From Caulobacter sp. FWC26 (GTDB lineage Bacteria > Pseudomonadota > Alphaproteobacteria > Caulobacterales > Caulobacteraceae): a stretch of 64,000 nt of DNA. The notes under the pieces were generated by a model. It was not told the DNA's origin, did no database searches, and saw only the letters and a program-made list of their open reading frames with translations. This document shows, piece by piece, positions 34,787 through 42,760 of the stretch; the first letter of the stretch is position 1, and each line of letters starts with the position of its first letter. The stretch covers positions 434,001-498,000 of the forward strand of contig NZ_CP033875.1 in the NCBI RefSeq assembly GCF_002742645.2, read 5' to 3'. A program made the translations under genes and the position numbers.

Positions 34787-35941
34787 ATGCGGTTCGACGT
34801 CGTCATCCTTGGCGGCGGCATCGTCGGCGTGGCGCTCGCGGCTCGGCTCGCGCCCCATCTGAATGTGGCGCTGGTCGAACGTGAGCCCGCCCTGGGGACC
34901 ATGACGACCGCGCGGTCGGCGGCGATGTTCCTGCCGTCCTATGGCGGGGCCGCTATCACCCCCCTGACCTTGGCCAGCCGGACCTTCCTCACCGAGGCGC
35001 CCCATGCGCCGGGACCCCTTCTGAAGCCGCGCGCTGCTTTACACATCGGCCGCCAGCCGCATCTGGCGGCGTTCGATCAGGCGTGCGCAGCCCACCTGGC
35101 CCTGCAGGCGCTTACGCCCCACCAGGCCGTTGCGCTCTTTCCCATTCTGCGCAAAAGCGTCATCGACGGGGCGTGGCTGGAGACCGACGCTGGTGACATC
35201 GACGTGGCCGCCTTGCTGGACCTGTTCCGCCGCATGGCCCTCGACGCCGGCGCGCACCTCCTGGTCGACGCCGGGGAAGTGTCTCCCGAGCGTCGGGCCG
35301 GCGCCTGGCGCATCAAGAGCCCGCAGGGCGAGCTGGAGGCGCCGATCATCGTCAACGCCGCCGGCGCTTGGGCCGATAGCTTGGCGGCGCGATGCGGCGT
35401 CTCGCCCTTGGGCTTGACCCCCATGCGACGGACCGTCGTATGCGGCGTCTCGCCCTTGGGCTTGACCCCCATGCGACGGACCGTCGTCCTGGGCGCGGCG
35501 GTTGCGCGGGATGATTTCGAGCGCTGGCCGATCCTCAAGGATGTGCGCGAGCGGTACTATTTTCGACCGTATCATAGCGCGCTGCTGGTCACGCCGGCCG
35601 ACGCTCATCCCTCGCCGGCCTGCGATCCTGCTCCCGATAGCGCCGACGTCGCGCGCGCTGTCTTGCGGTTCGAGACTATCTGCGATCACCGCCTGACCCG
35701 GATCGAACGCCGCTGGGCGGGCCTGAGAACCTTCGCGCCTGACCAGGCGCCAGTGGTCGGCTGGTCGACCGAGGTCGAAGGTTACTTCTGGCTGGCGGGC
35801 CTGGGGGGCTTTGGCGTGCAGACCGCCCCGGCCGTAGGAAACTTGGCGGCGAGTCTGATTCTGGGCCGCCAGCTCCCATCGCAACTCGCTGAATGCGGCG
35901 TCGATCCGGCTCTCTACACTGCGGCTCGGCTGGCGGCTTGA
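34787..35941 (+). CDS. FAD-dependent oxidoreductase (DadA/glycine-oxidase fold) coupled to ubiTUV
   Basis: 384 residues. The FAD-binding Rossmann motif DVVILGGGIVGVALAARLA is at the N-terminus, VNAAGAWAD in the middle and the closing motif GYFWLAGLGGFGVQTAP near the C-terminus; this is the DAO fold of amino-acid and amine oxidases. Substrate unknown. It begins one base after ubiV, so it is likely co-translated. It contains a 16-residue perfect repeat CGVSPLGLTPMRRTVV from a tandem DNA duplication, just after the FAD-contact segment, and this may damage the fold. A role in ubiquinone synthesis is only suggested by position. Confidence 0.8.
   Translation: MRFDVVILGGGIVGVALAARLAPHLNVALVEREPALGTMTTARSAAMFLPSYGGAAITPLTLASRTFLTEAPHAPGPLLKPRAALHIGRQPHLAAFDQACAAHLALQALTPHQAVALFPILRKSVIDGAWLETDAGDIDVAALLDLFRRMALDAGAHLLVDAGEVSPERRAGAWRIKSPQGELEAPIIVNAAGAWADSLAARCGVSPLGLTPMRRTVVCGVSPLGLTPMRRTVVLGAAVARDDFERWPILKDVRERYYFRPYHSALLVTPADAHPSPACDPAPDSADVARAVLRFETICDHRLTRIERRWAGLRTFAPDQAPVVGWSTEVEGYFWLAGLGGFGVQTAPAVGNLAASLILGRQLPSQLAECGVDPALYTAARLAA
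35393..35488 (+). repeat. in-frame 48-bp tandem duplication
   Basis: Two 48-base units, 35393-35440 and 35441-35488, identical except for the last base (A/C). Because 48 is a multiple of three the reading frame is kept and 16 residues are repeated exactly. Confidence 0.97.
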
Positions 35942-36077
35942 GTGTCCCGACGGGTTCGCCGCGCTTGTCGGCCGTCTGAGCGAGCGACTTTGGCCGCTTG
36001 CATCGCCCCAAACTTTGATCGTGAGCAATGTCCGCTGATGTCTTGGGTCTAGGATCGTGTTCGGGCGACAGGACCCT

Positions 36078-36144
36078 AGAGCCTCGCGCGTCAAACGGGA
36101 TCGTTTTGGCGCGACAAAGAGGCGCTTAATCAGATGCTTATAGC
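36078..36144 (+). repeat. palindromic intergenic repeat, copy 2
   Basis: Matches the minus-strand copy at 22161-22228 over its whole length with scattered substitutions; arms CGCGTCAAAC and GTTTTGGCGCG can pair. It lies in the 870-base stretch 35942-36811, which otherwise holds no gene I can support apart from the truncated duplication at 36440-36822. Confidence 0.7.
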
Positions 36145-36439
36145 GCGACCCGCGCCGAACTCGGTTCCCACTTTCGGCGTCACGCTCTGGGAGAGAAGAA
36201 ATGATCGGCGCGCTTGAGACGTCGCTCTGTGTGGCTGAGCAGTTGGCGTATGACGCCATCTCCCGCCTGCTGGAAAACTGCGCCAGGGCCGCTGGCCATG
36301 CGCTCCGCAATCCCAGGCGTTCGCGGCCCGGATCTACGGTCTTTCCCGAGGACAAAATTCCCGCGAGCATCTCGCGCGTTGCGTGGATGACTATTCGTTC
36401 AGTGCAATGTCACGATCACGAGCGTCTTGCGCCCACGGG

Positions 36440-36822
36440 CGTGACGCAACCCGTAGTGCATCATGGATCGGCGCGCGGGGCTTGACGGTTGATCGCTCAG
36501 GCGCTGGCTCGACGGCGTCGGGGGAAGACAGTCGCTGACCATGAGCGATCAAAGCAGCGGCGACGAAGGTCGCGGCCCTTTGCGCTGTCGGATCGGGAGG
36601 GCTCGCCGCCAGCCAGCGGAAGTGGGCTGCGAACCGGGCGGGGTCGCGATCTTGCGAGCGTCTCGCAACTAAGCCCTTATCTCTGTTGAGAGTCAATCGC
36701 AAAACAACCACTGTCGACAGATCCCAAGGAGGCGACGCTCTTGCGGCGCTGTTCACCTGCTCGCCGTGCACAGCCCGTCATGGCGCCCGGCGACGGCGCG
36801 TAGGGTCGTGATCAGGCCAAAC
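36440..36822 (-). pseudogene. truncated copy of DUF6628-like gene, its operator and a membrane-protein 3' end
   Basis: Near-identical to 26692-26905 followed directly by 27265-27433; the middle (about 360 bases) is gone, with TCTTG at both edges in the parent. The remaining frame keeps the C-terminal part of the small protein (RDPARFAAHFRWLAASPP onward), but the conserved CP-x5-DE core is deleted. The right end supplies the last codon and stop of the neighbouring membrane gene. Clearly non-functional as a DUF6628-like gene. Confidence 0.85.
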
Positions 36823-37411
36823 CAGGCGCGCGGTGTGCGCCCGCCGCTCGATGGAAGAGGGCCGCCGATGCAAGCCAGAGTAGGCCGAAGACGATGCTGA
36901 GCACGATGACCGGCCGGGGCCAGTTCTCCGAGCCCTCGCCCCAGCCCCGCCAGACCGCAACAACGCCGATAGCGACCTGAAGCACGGCGGCCGAGGCCAT
37001 GGCCCGCGCCAGGCCCGCCGCGCGAAACCGACTGGCCACCGCGCCCACAAAGGCGGCGATGATCACGCCCAGATAGAGCATGTTCGCCGGATGGTCTTCC
37101 GAGCCGATGATGCCAACCGCGCCGTTGAACCAGAGCAAGAGCGCTGATGCGAGGACGGCGAGGCCCGCGCCAAACCGATACGACCAGGCGCCCGAGGCGC
37201 GCACCGCCAGCTCGGCGATCCCGCCCGCGCCGATGAGAACGATCCCTGCGAAGACGAAGTCGGAGATCGTCCACCGAACCTCATCGGTAAACCGCATGGC
37301 GATGGCTGGAGCGACCAACAGGCCCGCAACCACCGTCCAGCCGATCAGGCGCAGCGCTGAAGTAAGTCGATCATTTTTGGTCGAAGCGATAGGGTTCGTC
37401 ATTGCCTTCAT
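36812..37411 (-). CDS. hypothetical polytopic membrane protein
   Basis: About 199 residues with five or six hydrophobic helices, for example GWTVVAGLLVAPAIAM, FVFAGIVLIGAGGIAELAV and VIVLSIVFGLLWLASAAL. A conserved-looking loop GSEDHPANMLYLG near residue 105 lies between helices. Family not recognised by name. The stop lies in the right edge of the dispersed duplication, so the native C-terminus may have been replaced or altered. Divergent from a winged-helix regulator, which may control it. Start ATG 37411 or 37402. Confidence 0.65.
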   Translation of the reverse strand: MKAMTNPIASTKNDRLTSALRLIGWTVVAGLLVAPAIAMRFTDEVRWTISDFVFAGIVLIGAGGIAELAVRASGAWSYRFGAGLAVLASALLLWFNGAVGIIGSEDHPANMLYLGVIIAAFVGAVASRFRAAGLARAMASAAVLQVAIGVVAVWRGWGEGSENWPRPVIVLSIVFGLLWLASAALFHRAAGAHRAPGLA

Positions 37412-37491
37412 TTCCGGCTTGGGTGAGGCTTGGACTTAGGAGGCGGGGGCGGTGAAAGTCCTGAGCGCCTCGTGAGGAAACCCTGAAAACC

Positions 37492-38577
37492 GTGTCCAGC
37501 CTCTATAGTTTCGGCCCTTTCGTGCTGGAGCCTGCGAACCGCCGCCTGTCTGCGAACGGGCGACCGGTGGAGTTGTCTGGACGCTATCTGGACGCGTTGG
37601 TGCTGCTGGTCGTCGAGGAAGGGCGGCTGGTGACCAAGGCGCGGCTTCTGGACGAGGTCTGGAAGGGCGTGCCAGTCACGGAAGAGGCGCTGACCCAGTG
37701 CGTACGATCTCTGCGCAAGGCGCTGGGAGACGAAGCGGGACGACCAAGGTTCATTGAGACCGTGCCTCGGCACGGGTATCGGTTCATCGCGTCGGTGACC
37801 GCCGCTGAAACCGCTGAAGCAAACAGCGATGCGGCGCGGTTCGAGCCCCGTCCACGACGTGATCGGCGCAAAGCCCTGTCGCACTTTCTGGGCCTGGGCC
37901 GAGCTGGCCTTATCGGCGGCGGCGGCGCAGGACTGGTTGGCGGCCTGGCCTATGGCTTCGCAGGCGTTGCGCAGAGCGGCGCCGGCGGCGCCTTGTCCGG
38001 CCTCGTCGTGCTCGCGGCTCTGACGGCCGTCATCGGCATGATCGGCGGCTCGAGCGTGGGTTTCGGCGTCGGCGCGGCGGCCTTCGCCTCGCGATATCGG
38101 GGGGCGTGGCAGGCTCTCGGCGGCGCGTGCGGCGGAATGCTTATAGGCGGCCTGGTCAGGCTGGCGGGGCTGGACGCCTTTGCTCTGCTGTTCGGATCAG
38201 CGCCGAGCACCATGACCGGCGCCGGCGAGGGCATGGCGCTGGGCGCCGCGATCGGCGTCGGGGTCTGGATCACGCAGGCGCAGCCACGGCGGATGGCCCT
38301 GATGACCGGCGCCCTTGTGACGGGGGCCGCAGGTGCGGGTGCGACGCTGCTGGGCGGGCGGCTGATGGGCGGCAGCCTGGCCGCCCTTGAAGCCCAGTTC
38401 CCTGGCGCCCGACTGGAACTCGGTCACCTGGGCGCCCTTTTCGGCGAGCCGACATTCGGCGCGATCAGCCAAGCCGTCACGGCTGGACTCGAAGGCGCCC
38501 TGTTCGGTGCGGCCATGGTGTTGGCGCTACGCCTGGAACAGCAGCACCAGGTTCGCGACGCGGTCCCTTGCCGCTAG
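37492..38577 (+). CDS. winged-helix (OmpR/CadC-type) DNA-binding protein with Gly-rich membrane part
   Basis: 361 residues. The N-terminal 105 residues are an OmpR/PhoB-type winged helix with VTEEALTQCVRSLRKALGD and FIETVPRHGYRFIA, the CadC/ToxR-like ending. The rest is Gly/Ala-rich and hydrophobic (about 135-345), probably several membrane helices. This suggests a membrane-bound one-component regulator, although the sensor part resembles no named domain. GTG start at 37492 with GAGGAAA upstream. The membrane-protein gene next to it is divergent. Confidence 0.75.
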   Translation: MSSLYSFGPFVLEPANRRLSANGRPVELSGRYLDALVLLVVEEGRLVTKARLLDEVWKGVPVTEEALTQCVRSLRKALGDEAGRPRFIETVPRHGYRFIASVTAAETAEANSDAARFEPRPRRDRRKALSHFLGLGRAGLIGGGGAGLVGGLAYGFAGVAQSGAGGALSGLVVLAALTAVIGMIGGSSVGFGVGAAAFASRYRGAWQALGGACGGMLIGGLVRLAGLDAFALLFGSAPSTMTGAGEGMALGAAIGVGVWITQAQPRRMALMTGALVTGAAGAGATLLGGRLMGGSLAALEAQFPGARLELGHLGALFGEPTFGAISQAVTAGLEGALFGAAMVLALRLEQQHQVRDAVPCR

Positions 38578-38616
38578 AGCGTGAGGCCGAAAGAGGGAAC
38601 ATCGACGCCGCATTGT

Positions 38617-38901
38617 CTAGAGGTCTCGCAGGCTGGCCAAGTGCTTGTAGCCCGTATGCGTCATCCATTCGGCTCGGCGCATGTGGCTCTCCCAGCAGGC
38701 GCGAGAGGCGGGATGGTCCGGATCGCGCGCCAGCACCTGACGCGCCGCCTCACGCCAGTCTGCGCCGTCCCGCGCCGCGTCCAGCAGGCGCAGGTAGGTC
38801 ACCAGGTGAGCGCGATCGTAGTCGGTGACCCGTTCGATCAATGGCGCCTGGTCGGCTACTGGCTGTTCTAGCTCCGACGTCAAAGAGTCCTCAGCGGTCA
38901 A
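38617..38901 (-). CDS. small protein typical of integrative-element gene sets
   Basis: 94 residues, helical; VTDYDRAHLVTYLRLLDAA and WESHMRRAEWMTHTGYKHL resemble short proteins that sit beside DUF2285 and DUF6499 genes in alphaproteobacterial integrative conjugative elements. Function unknown. No partner conjugation or integrase genes are present here, so it looks like part of a remnant. Confidence 0.55.
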   Translation of the reverse strand: MTAEDSLTSELEQPVADQAPLIERVTDYDRAHLVTYLRLLDAARDGADWREAARQVLARDPDHPASRACWESHMRRAEWMTHTGYKHLASLRDL

Positions 38902-39040
38902 GGCGCGCAGCGCCCAGTCCTCGGCGCTCCAGTTAACCTAATCCGATAAACGCCATGATGACGAGGCTAGCGGCGCGGTCAGAGTCGACAGGCGCGAGCG
39001 GATCAGGAACGGTTCGTATCGGGGGGCGGCGAGCGCCGCG

Positions 39041-39934
39041 ATGCAGGATGAACATGCCTCCGCGCCCGACTGGAGACGGGCGGAAACCTATCGGCCCATG
39101 CTGGGCGCAGAGCCGGCGGTATGGGCGTGGGAGTTTGCGCGGCGCGGATTGGTCAACAATGGGCTCACGGCGGCCGAGCCCAATCTGCCCGGCCTGTGCT
39201 TCGCCGACCCAGGACCCGCCGGCCAGAGGCTCCCCGCCATCCTGTGGCGGCCTGATCCTTGCGCCGCCATTGTCTTGGTTCGCGCCGCGCGCGCCAACGC
39301 CTCGGACGCCCTGGATCTTGCAGGCTGCGACCTACCCATCCTGGTTGTCCGCACCGAGCTAGGCGATCAGCAGGTTTTGATCTGTGATGGCCCGCGTCGT
39401 CTTCGGTTGGCGGTGATCGAGGGCGATATCCTGAATGGGCCAGTGACCTGCCAGCTTGCGCTGCCCGAGCCCGGCGGCGCGGCCGCCGGGCTCGCCAGTC
39501 TAAGGGCGCTGATCGCCCTGCGGGACACCGGGCGACTGCCCGCCGCAACGTCGCGCCCGCCCAGCCGGGCCAAGCGCTGGCTGGAGAGTTTGCAAGCCCA
39601 CGACGCCCGTCGCGCCGGAGCCAGCCAGCGGGAGATTGCAGCCTTGCTTTTTGGGCAAGACCGAGTGCGCGAAGACTGGGCTGGTCGCTCGGACTATATG
39701 CGCATGCGTGTCCATCGGCTGCTGCGTACGGCCGATCGGCTCGTGGCGGGCGGCTATCGCAGCCTTTTGGGAACGAGCGCTAAGCCGTGGCCGCCGCGCG
39801 TGAACGTCGTCGAAACCTGGCGCTCGGCCGCCTGGTTTGGCCAATGCGCAGTCCTCACGGCGATGGCCGGCATATTTCTGGAGATGCTGTGGCTGTGTGC
39901 GGGACTCCTGCACGAACCATGCGGCTTTGCGTAG
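39041..39934 (+). CDS. DUF6499/DUF2285 protein of integrative elements
   Basis: 297 residues. The N-terminus WRRAETYRPMLGAEPAVWAWEFARR is DUF6499-like, and the C-terminal half carries a DUF2285 domain with a helix-turn-helix look: RRAGASQREIAALLFGQDR followed by MRMRVHRLLRTADRLVAGGY. Probably DNA-binding. The tail after residue 245 contains a hydrophobic stretch unlike the usual C-terminus. Such genes mark integrative conjugative elements. Confidence 0.7.
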   Translation: MQDEHASAPDWRRAETYRPMLGAEPAVWAWEFARRGLVNNGLTAAEPNLPGLCFADPGPAGQRLPAILWRPDPCAAIVLVRAARANASDALDLAGCDLPILVVRTELGDQQVLICDGPRRLRLAVIEGDILNGPVTCQLALPEPGGAAAGLASLRALIALRDTGRLPAATSRPPSRAKRWLESLQAHDARRAGASQREIAALLFGQDRVREDWAGRSDYMRMRVHRLLRTADRLVAGGYRSLLGTSAKPWPPRVNVVETWRSAAWFGQCAVLTAMAGIFLEMLWLCAGLLHEPCGFA

Positions 39935-40069
39935 GATCTGTGTCGCAGACTTGTCGATCTGGGCCGATAGGCTGCGCGCAACGACCCAGCGCCGAGATTT
40001 TACCGATCGCCCCAACATCTTCTCAACCCCGGCGATACCGCATGTCGCCATAGAGGCGCTCAATGGGCT

Positions 40070-40393
40070 ATGGCCAAGTCCCGCCTCGCCGCCGCCAGCT
40101 GTTGTTTTCCCGTCGCCGACGCGAAGCTCGTGGCGCTTGCGACGTCGCTAGAACCGGCCGCCCTGGCTTGGGAGTTTCTTCGGCGTAATCCAGCCTATGT
40201 CGAGGACTATCGCCACCTACGGGCGGGACGCTTGGCGGCGCTGCCCAAGCATTGGGGACTGCTCCATCCGATCGATCCGGAGGCTCGGGATCTCGACTTT
40301 AGGACGATCTGGCGCAGGTCCGTAGGGACAGTGACTACTCCTCCGGCGGCAGGATCCTTGGCAGGTTTTCCGCAAGCCAGCGCTCGGCGCTGA
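40070..40393 (+). CDS. DUF6499-type small protein, probably 3'-truncated
   Basis: 107 residues. ALAWEFLRRNPAYVEDYRHL and WGLLHPIDPEARDLDF match the DUF6499 regulator-like domain. After about residue 80 the sequence (VGTVTTPPAAGSLAGF) looks unrelated and overlaps the convergent regulator gene by 59 bases, so the gene is probably broken or recombined there. Confidence 0.55.
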   Translation: MAKSRLAAASCCFPVADAKLVALATSLEPAALAWEFLRRNPAYVEDYRHLRAGRLAALPKHWGLLHPIDPEARDLDFRTIWRRSVGTVTTPPAAGSLAGFPQASARR

Positions 40394-40829
40394 GGTCGCG
40401 CCGGTCGATATGCTCTTCAAGCGCGTCGAACGGACGCTTGAAGGCCTCGATCAATACCGGCGAGGCGATGGTGGTTAGCCTGTCGCCGACCCGGTCGTTG
40501 AACTGTCGGTAGGAGCCCAAGAGGATCGTCGAGGCCTTGTTGTCCATGGCCCGCAGGGCGTACTCGATCTTGCCCAGCATCAAGGCGTCCATGATGCCGG
40601 CGGGGTCGGTCTCCGTGGCGGCTGCAAACCGCCATATGCGGGCGATGATCAGCGGGCCCTCGCCGTTCTCGAAGCTGTAGTAGGTGCGAATCTTCATGCC
40701 CATGCGCGCGGCGACGACGCGCGCCTTCAGCCGCCGCAGATCGCGGATCGTCTTTAGGATCGTCGACAGGAGCTGGCGCTGCTGCTCCAGATCATCGGAG
40801 GGGCTCTCAACCAAAGCTTCACTCGACAC
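40335..40829 (-). CDS. Xre-like helix-turn-helix regulator
   Basis: 164 residues, GTG start. An N-terminal helix-turn-helix of Xre type spans about 20-75, with RVVAARMGMKIRTYYSFENGEG; the rest is helical. Target and ligand unknown. It separates the integrative-element remnants from the lasso-peptide locus. The 215 bases between this start and 41045 hold no gene I can support. Confidence 0.65.
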   Translation of the reverse strand: MSSEALVESPSDDLEQQRQLLSTILKTIRDLRRLKARVVAARMGMKIRTYYSFENGEGPLIIARIWRFAAATETDPAGIMDALMLGKIEYALRAMDNKASTILLGSYRQFNDRVGDRLTTIASPVLIEAFKRPFDALEEHIDRRDLSAERWLAENLPRILPPEE

Positions 40830-41044
40830 TTGCTTGCGCCATCAAAGCGCGGCGCGATCCTCCGGTCAAAGTACAACCCTGCGTTTGAAGGCGGCCCGTC
40901 CTTTTTTGAGCGCCCCCGTCGCCCTGGTCGAACGGTGATCGTCCGAGGTCTGTACAAGCCGTGCGGGCGATTCCGGCTTTTCAGCATTGATCGCGCGGCC
41001 TTCTCGCCCGCCTGGGACCATGACGCGCACGGGTCATCCGGATT

Positions 41045-41812
41045 GTGGGACGCTCAAGCCAAACTGGAGGCGCGCGATCGCGCCAGGGGCGGCCCTGGGC
41101 GCCGACTAGGCCTAAGCCAGGCACACTGGCCATTCGAGCAGGATCGTCGCCCTTGCCTCCACCGCGTGACTCCTTTGGCTTGGCCCTTACGGCCCTGAGG
41201 CGGCGCCTGCGCCAGGGCGTGGACGCACCGGGCGCGGCGCTGCCAATCAATTTGATCGCTGCTGAGCTGAGGTTATCGACGACGCCGGTGCGCGAAGCGC
41301 TGTCGCGTCTAGCGGGCGAGGAACTCGTTTCGAAGAGCGGCCATGCTTACACCCGGCCGCGCCTTGATCCGCCGTCCCTGGCCGAGCTCTACAATCAGCG
41401 CCTACTCTACCTAACGGCGGCGTTGTCGCCTGAAATGCAGCGGCGATCACGGCGGAGCCCTTGGCCGACGCGGGCCCCGTTTAACGCTTGGGCGCAGCTC
41501 GCCAACCCGGACACGGCTCCATGGGAGGTCGTCGAAGCGCTGTTCCTGGAACTGGTCTTGCGCGCCAACGACCTTGTTCTGGCGCTGGCCTTTCAGCGGA
41601 CGGCTGCACGCCTGGCGCCGTTCGCGCTCCTGGAAGCGCGGTTGGACGATGATCACGCCGCTGAAGCGTCTGGCCTGATCGCCAATTTTGAGACCGGCCA
41701 GATTGCGCCCCTGCGCGCGGCCGTGCGCCAGTATCACCGCCGACGAATGGCGGCGGCCGCGACGATCGTGCGGCTGGCCGAGGACCGCAAATATCCGCCG
41801 GATATCTTTTGA
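41045..41812 (+). CDS. GntR-like regulator of the lasso-peptide locus
   Basis: Up to 255 residues from GTG 41045, but coding character is clear only from about residue 40. Winged helix with INLIAAELRLSTTPVREALSRLAGEELV is a GntR motif; the C-terminal 140 residues are helical like the FCD effector domain but lack an obvious metal triad. True start may be a non-ATG codon nearer 41150. It ends 70 bases before the precursor gene and points the same way; GntR-type genes sit in this position in related Caulobacter-type clusters as I recall. Confidence 0.7.
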   Translation: MGRSSQTGGARSRQGRPWAPTRPKPGTLAIRAGSSPLPPPRDSFGLALTALRRRLRQGVDAPGAALPINLIAAELRLSTTPVREALSRLAGEELVSKSGHAYTRPRLDPPSLAELYNQRLLYLTAALSPEMQRRSRRSPWPTRAPFNAWAQLANPDTAPWEVVEALFLELVLRANDLVLALAFQRTAARLAPFALLEARLDDDHAAEASGLIANFETGQIAPLRAAVRQYHRRRMAAAATIVRLAEDRKYPPDIF

Positions 41813-41881
41813 ATATCAAACTGCAGGGGCGCGGACTTGAAGGGCCGCGATGGGCGGCGATCTTACCAAACGAAGGAGGCC

Positions 41882-42004
41882 ATGATGACCACCCGTCAAA
41901 CTCTGACGCTGATCCGCTTCGGCTCGGCCAAGACCCTCACCCGGGCCCAGCTGCCGTTCGGCCAGATCGAGGCCGAGGATCCCAGCGACCGCTACGGCGT
42001 CTGA
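41882..42004 (+). CDS. lasso peptide precursor
   Basis: A 40-residue protein with GGAGG six bases before ATG 41882 (a second ATG follows at once). The leader, residues 1-21, has LIRFG (L-x3-G) and Thr20 at position -2 to the core, both recognition features of lasso precursors. The predicted core, residues 22-40, is AQLPFGQIEAEDPSDRYGV: Ala1 can form the isopeptide bond with Glu9, giving a 9-residue ring and a 10-residue tail in which Arg16 and Tyr17 may be steric plugs. No acidic residue falls at positions 7-9 in any other register. Ala at position 1 instead of Gly is unusual but known from caulonodin VI. The gene is followed by a strong hairpin and then the B and C genes. Confidence 0.9.
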   Translation: MMTTRQTLTLIRFGSAKTLTRAQLPFGQIEAEDPSDRYGV

Positions 42005-42015
42005 AGTCGCAGGCC

Positions 42016-42045
42016 CGCCGTCGGCGCCCCAAAGCGCCGACGGCG
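42016..42045 (+). promoter_or_regulatory. perfect hairpin between lasso precursor and B gene
   Basis: CGCCGTCGGCGC (42016-42027), loop CCCAAA, GCGCCGACGGCG (42034-42045). No T-run follows, so it is more likely an mRNA-stabilising or processing element or a partial attenuator that raises precursor over enzyme expression than a full terminator. Hairpins at this place are known in proteobacterial lasso operons. Confidence 0.8.
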
Positions 42046-42077
42046 TTGGTTCCACCCTATCATCAAGGCGCTGGCCC

Positions 42078-42758
42078 ATGACTATCGCCCGCCCCTCGAT
42101 CATCGGGCCAGCGCCTAACGCGGTTTGGCTGGCGCCCAAGGTGCGCGCCGCGCGCGTGGACAACGACATCGTCTTTCTCGACATCGGGGCTGACGCCTAC
42201 CTTTGCCTGCCTGGCGCTTCCGATGATCTGCAGCTGGGCCCCGGCGGGGCGGTTGCGCTGGCGAGCGCGGCGTTGGCTGAGACACTGACGCAGGCTGGTC
42301 TGGTGGCGCGCGATCCTCATGGCCGCGTTGAACACGCCATCCCGATGATCGAGCGCGGCCTCGTGGCGTCCACCGAGGTCTTGACGCCCGCCGCCATCAG
42401 CTTAGCCGTCCAGACCAATCGGATCGCCGCCCGCGCGATCGCGGGTTTGCCGCTCGATCAGGTGTTGGCGCTGGCCGGTCCGCTTGACCCGGCCGCCCTG
42501 CAAGCGCCGACGCCGTCGCTGCTGGGCGCCTCAGCCGCCTTCGCCCGCATGGCGCCCTGGTTGCCGTATGCGGGCCTTTGCCTGATGCGCAGTCTTCAGC
42601 AACGCCTGTTCTTAGGCCGGCGCGGCCATGCCGCGGCTTGGGTGTTTGGCGTGCGAACCTGGCCGTTTGAGGCGCACTGCTGGCTTCAGGCCGGAACGGT
42701 CGTGCTCGACGATACGCCAGCCCACGCCGCCCGCTTCACCCCCATCCTTGTGGTCTAA
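42078..42758 (+). CDS. lasso peptide leader peptidase (B protein)
   Basis: 226 residues, single-chain proteobacterial B protein. The N-terminal 85 residues (VRAARVDNDIVFLDIGADAY) look like the RiPP-recognition element that binds the leader; the C-terminal half is the transglutaminase-like protease with Cys168 (YAGLCLMRS), His200 (FEAHCWLQ) and Asp211/212 (VVLDD), the Cys-His-Asp triad. Cleaves after Arg21 of the precursor so that Ala1 becomes free for cyclisation. Two bases separate it from the C gene. Confidence 0.9.
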   Translation: MTIARPSIIGPAPNAVWLAPKVRAARVDNDIVFLDIGADAYLCLPGASDDLQLGPGGAVALASAALAETLTQAGLVARDPHGRVEHAIPMIERGLVASTEVLTPAAISLAVQTNRIAARAIAGLPLDQVLALAGPLDPAALQAPTPSLLGASAAFARMAPWLPYAGLCLMRSLQQRLFLGRRGHAAAWVFGVRTWPFEAHCWLQAGTVVLDDTPAHAARFTPILVV

Positions 42759-42760
42759 GC

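Noticed and set aside
36201..36485. Possible 94-residue protein with a GAGAGAAG site upstream
   Set aside because: Its second half runs into the truncated duplication and no family is recognisable; the first 60 residues might be real but support is too weak to call.
40830..41198. Plus-strand frame of 122 codons before the GntR-like gene
   Set aside because: Overlaps the likely regulator start, has no domain, and its coding character is poor.
42005..42077. A second lasso precursor between the first precursor and B
   Set aside because: The gap holds only the hairpin and no open frame with leader features.
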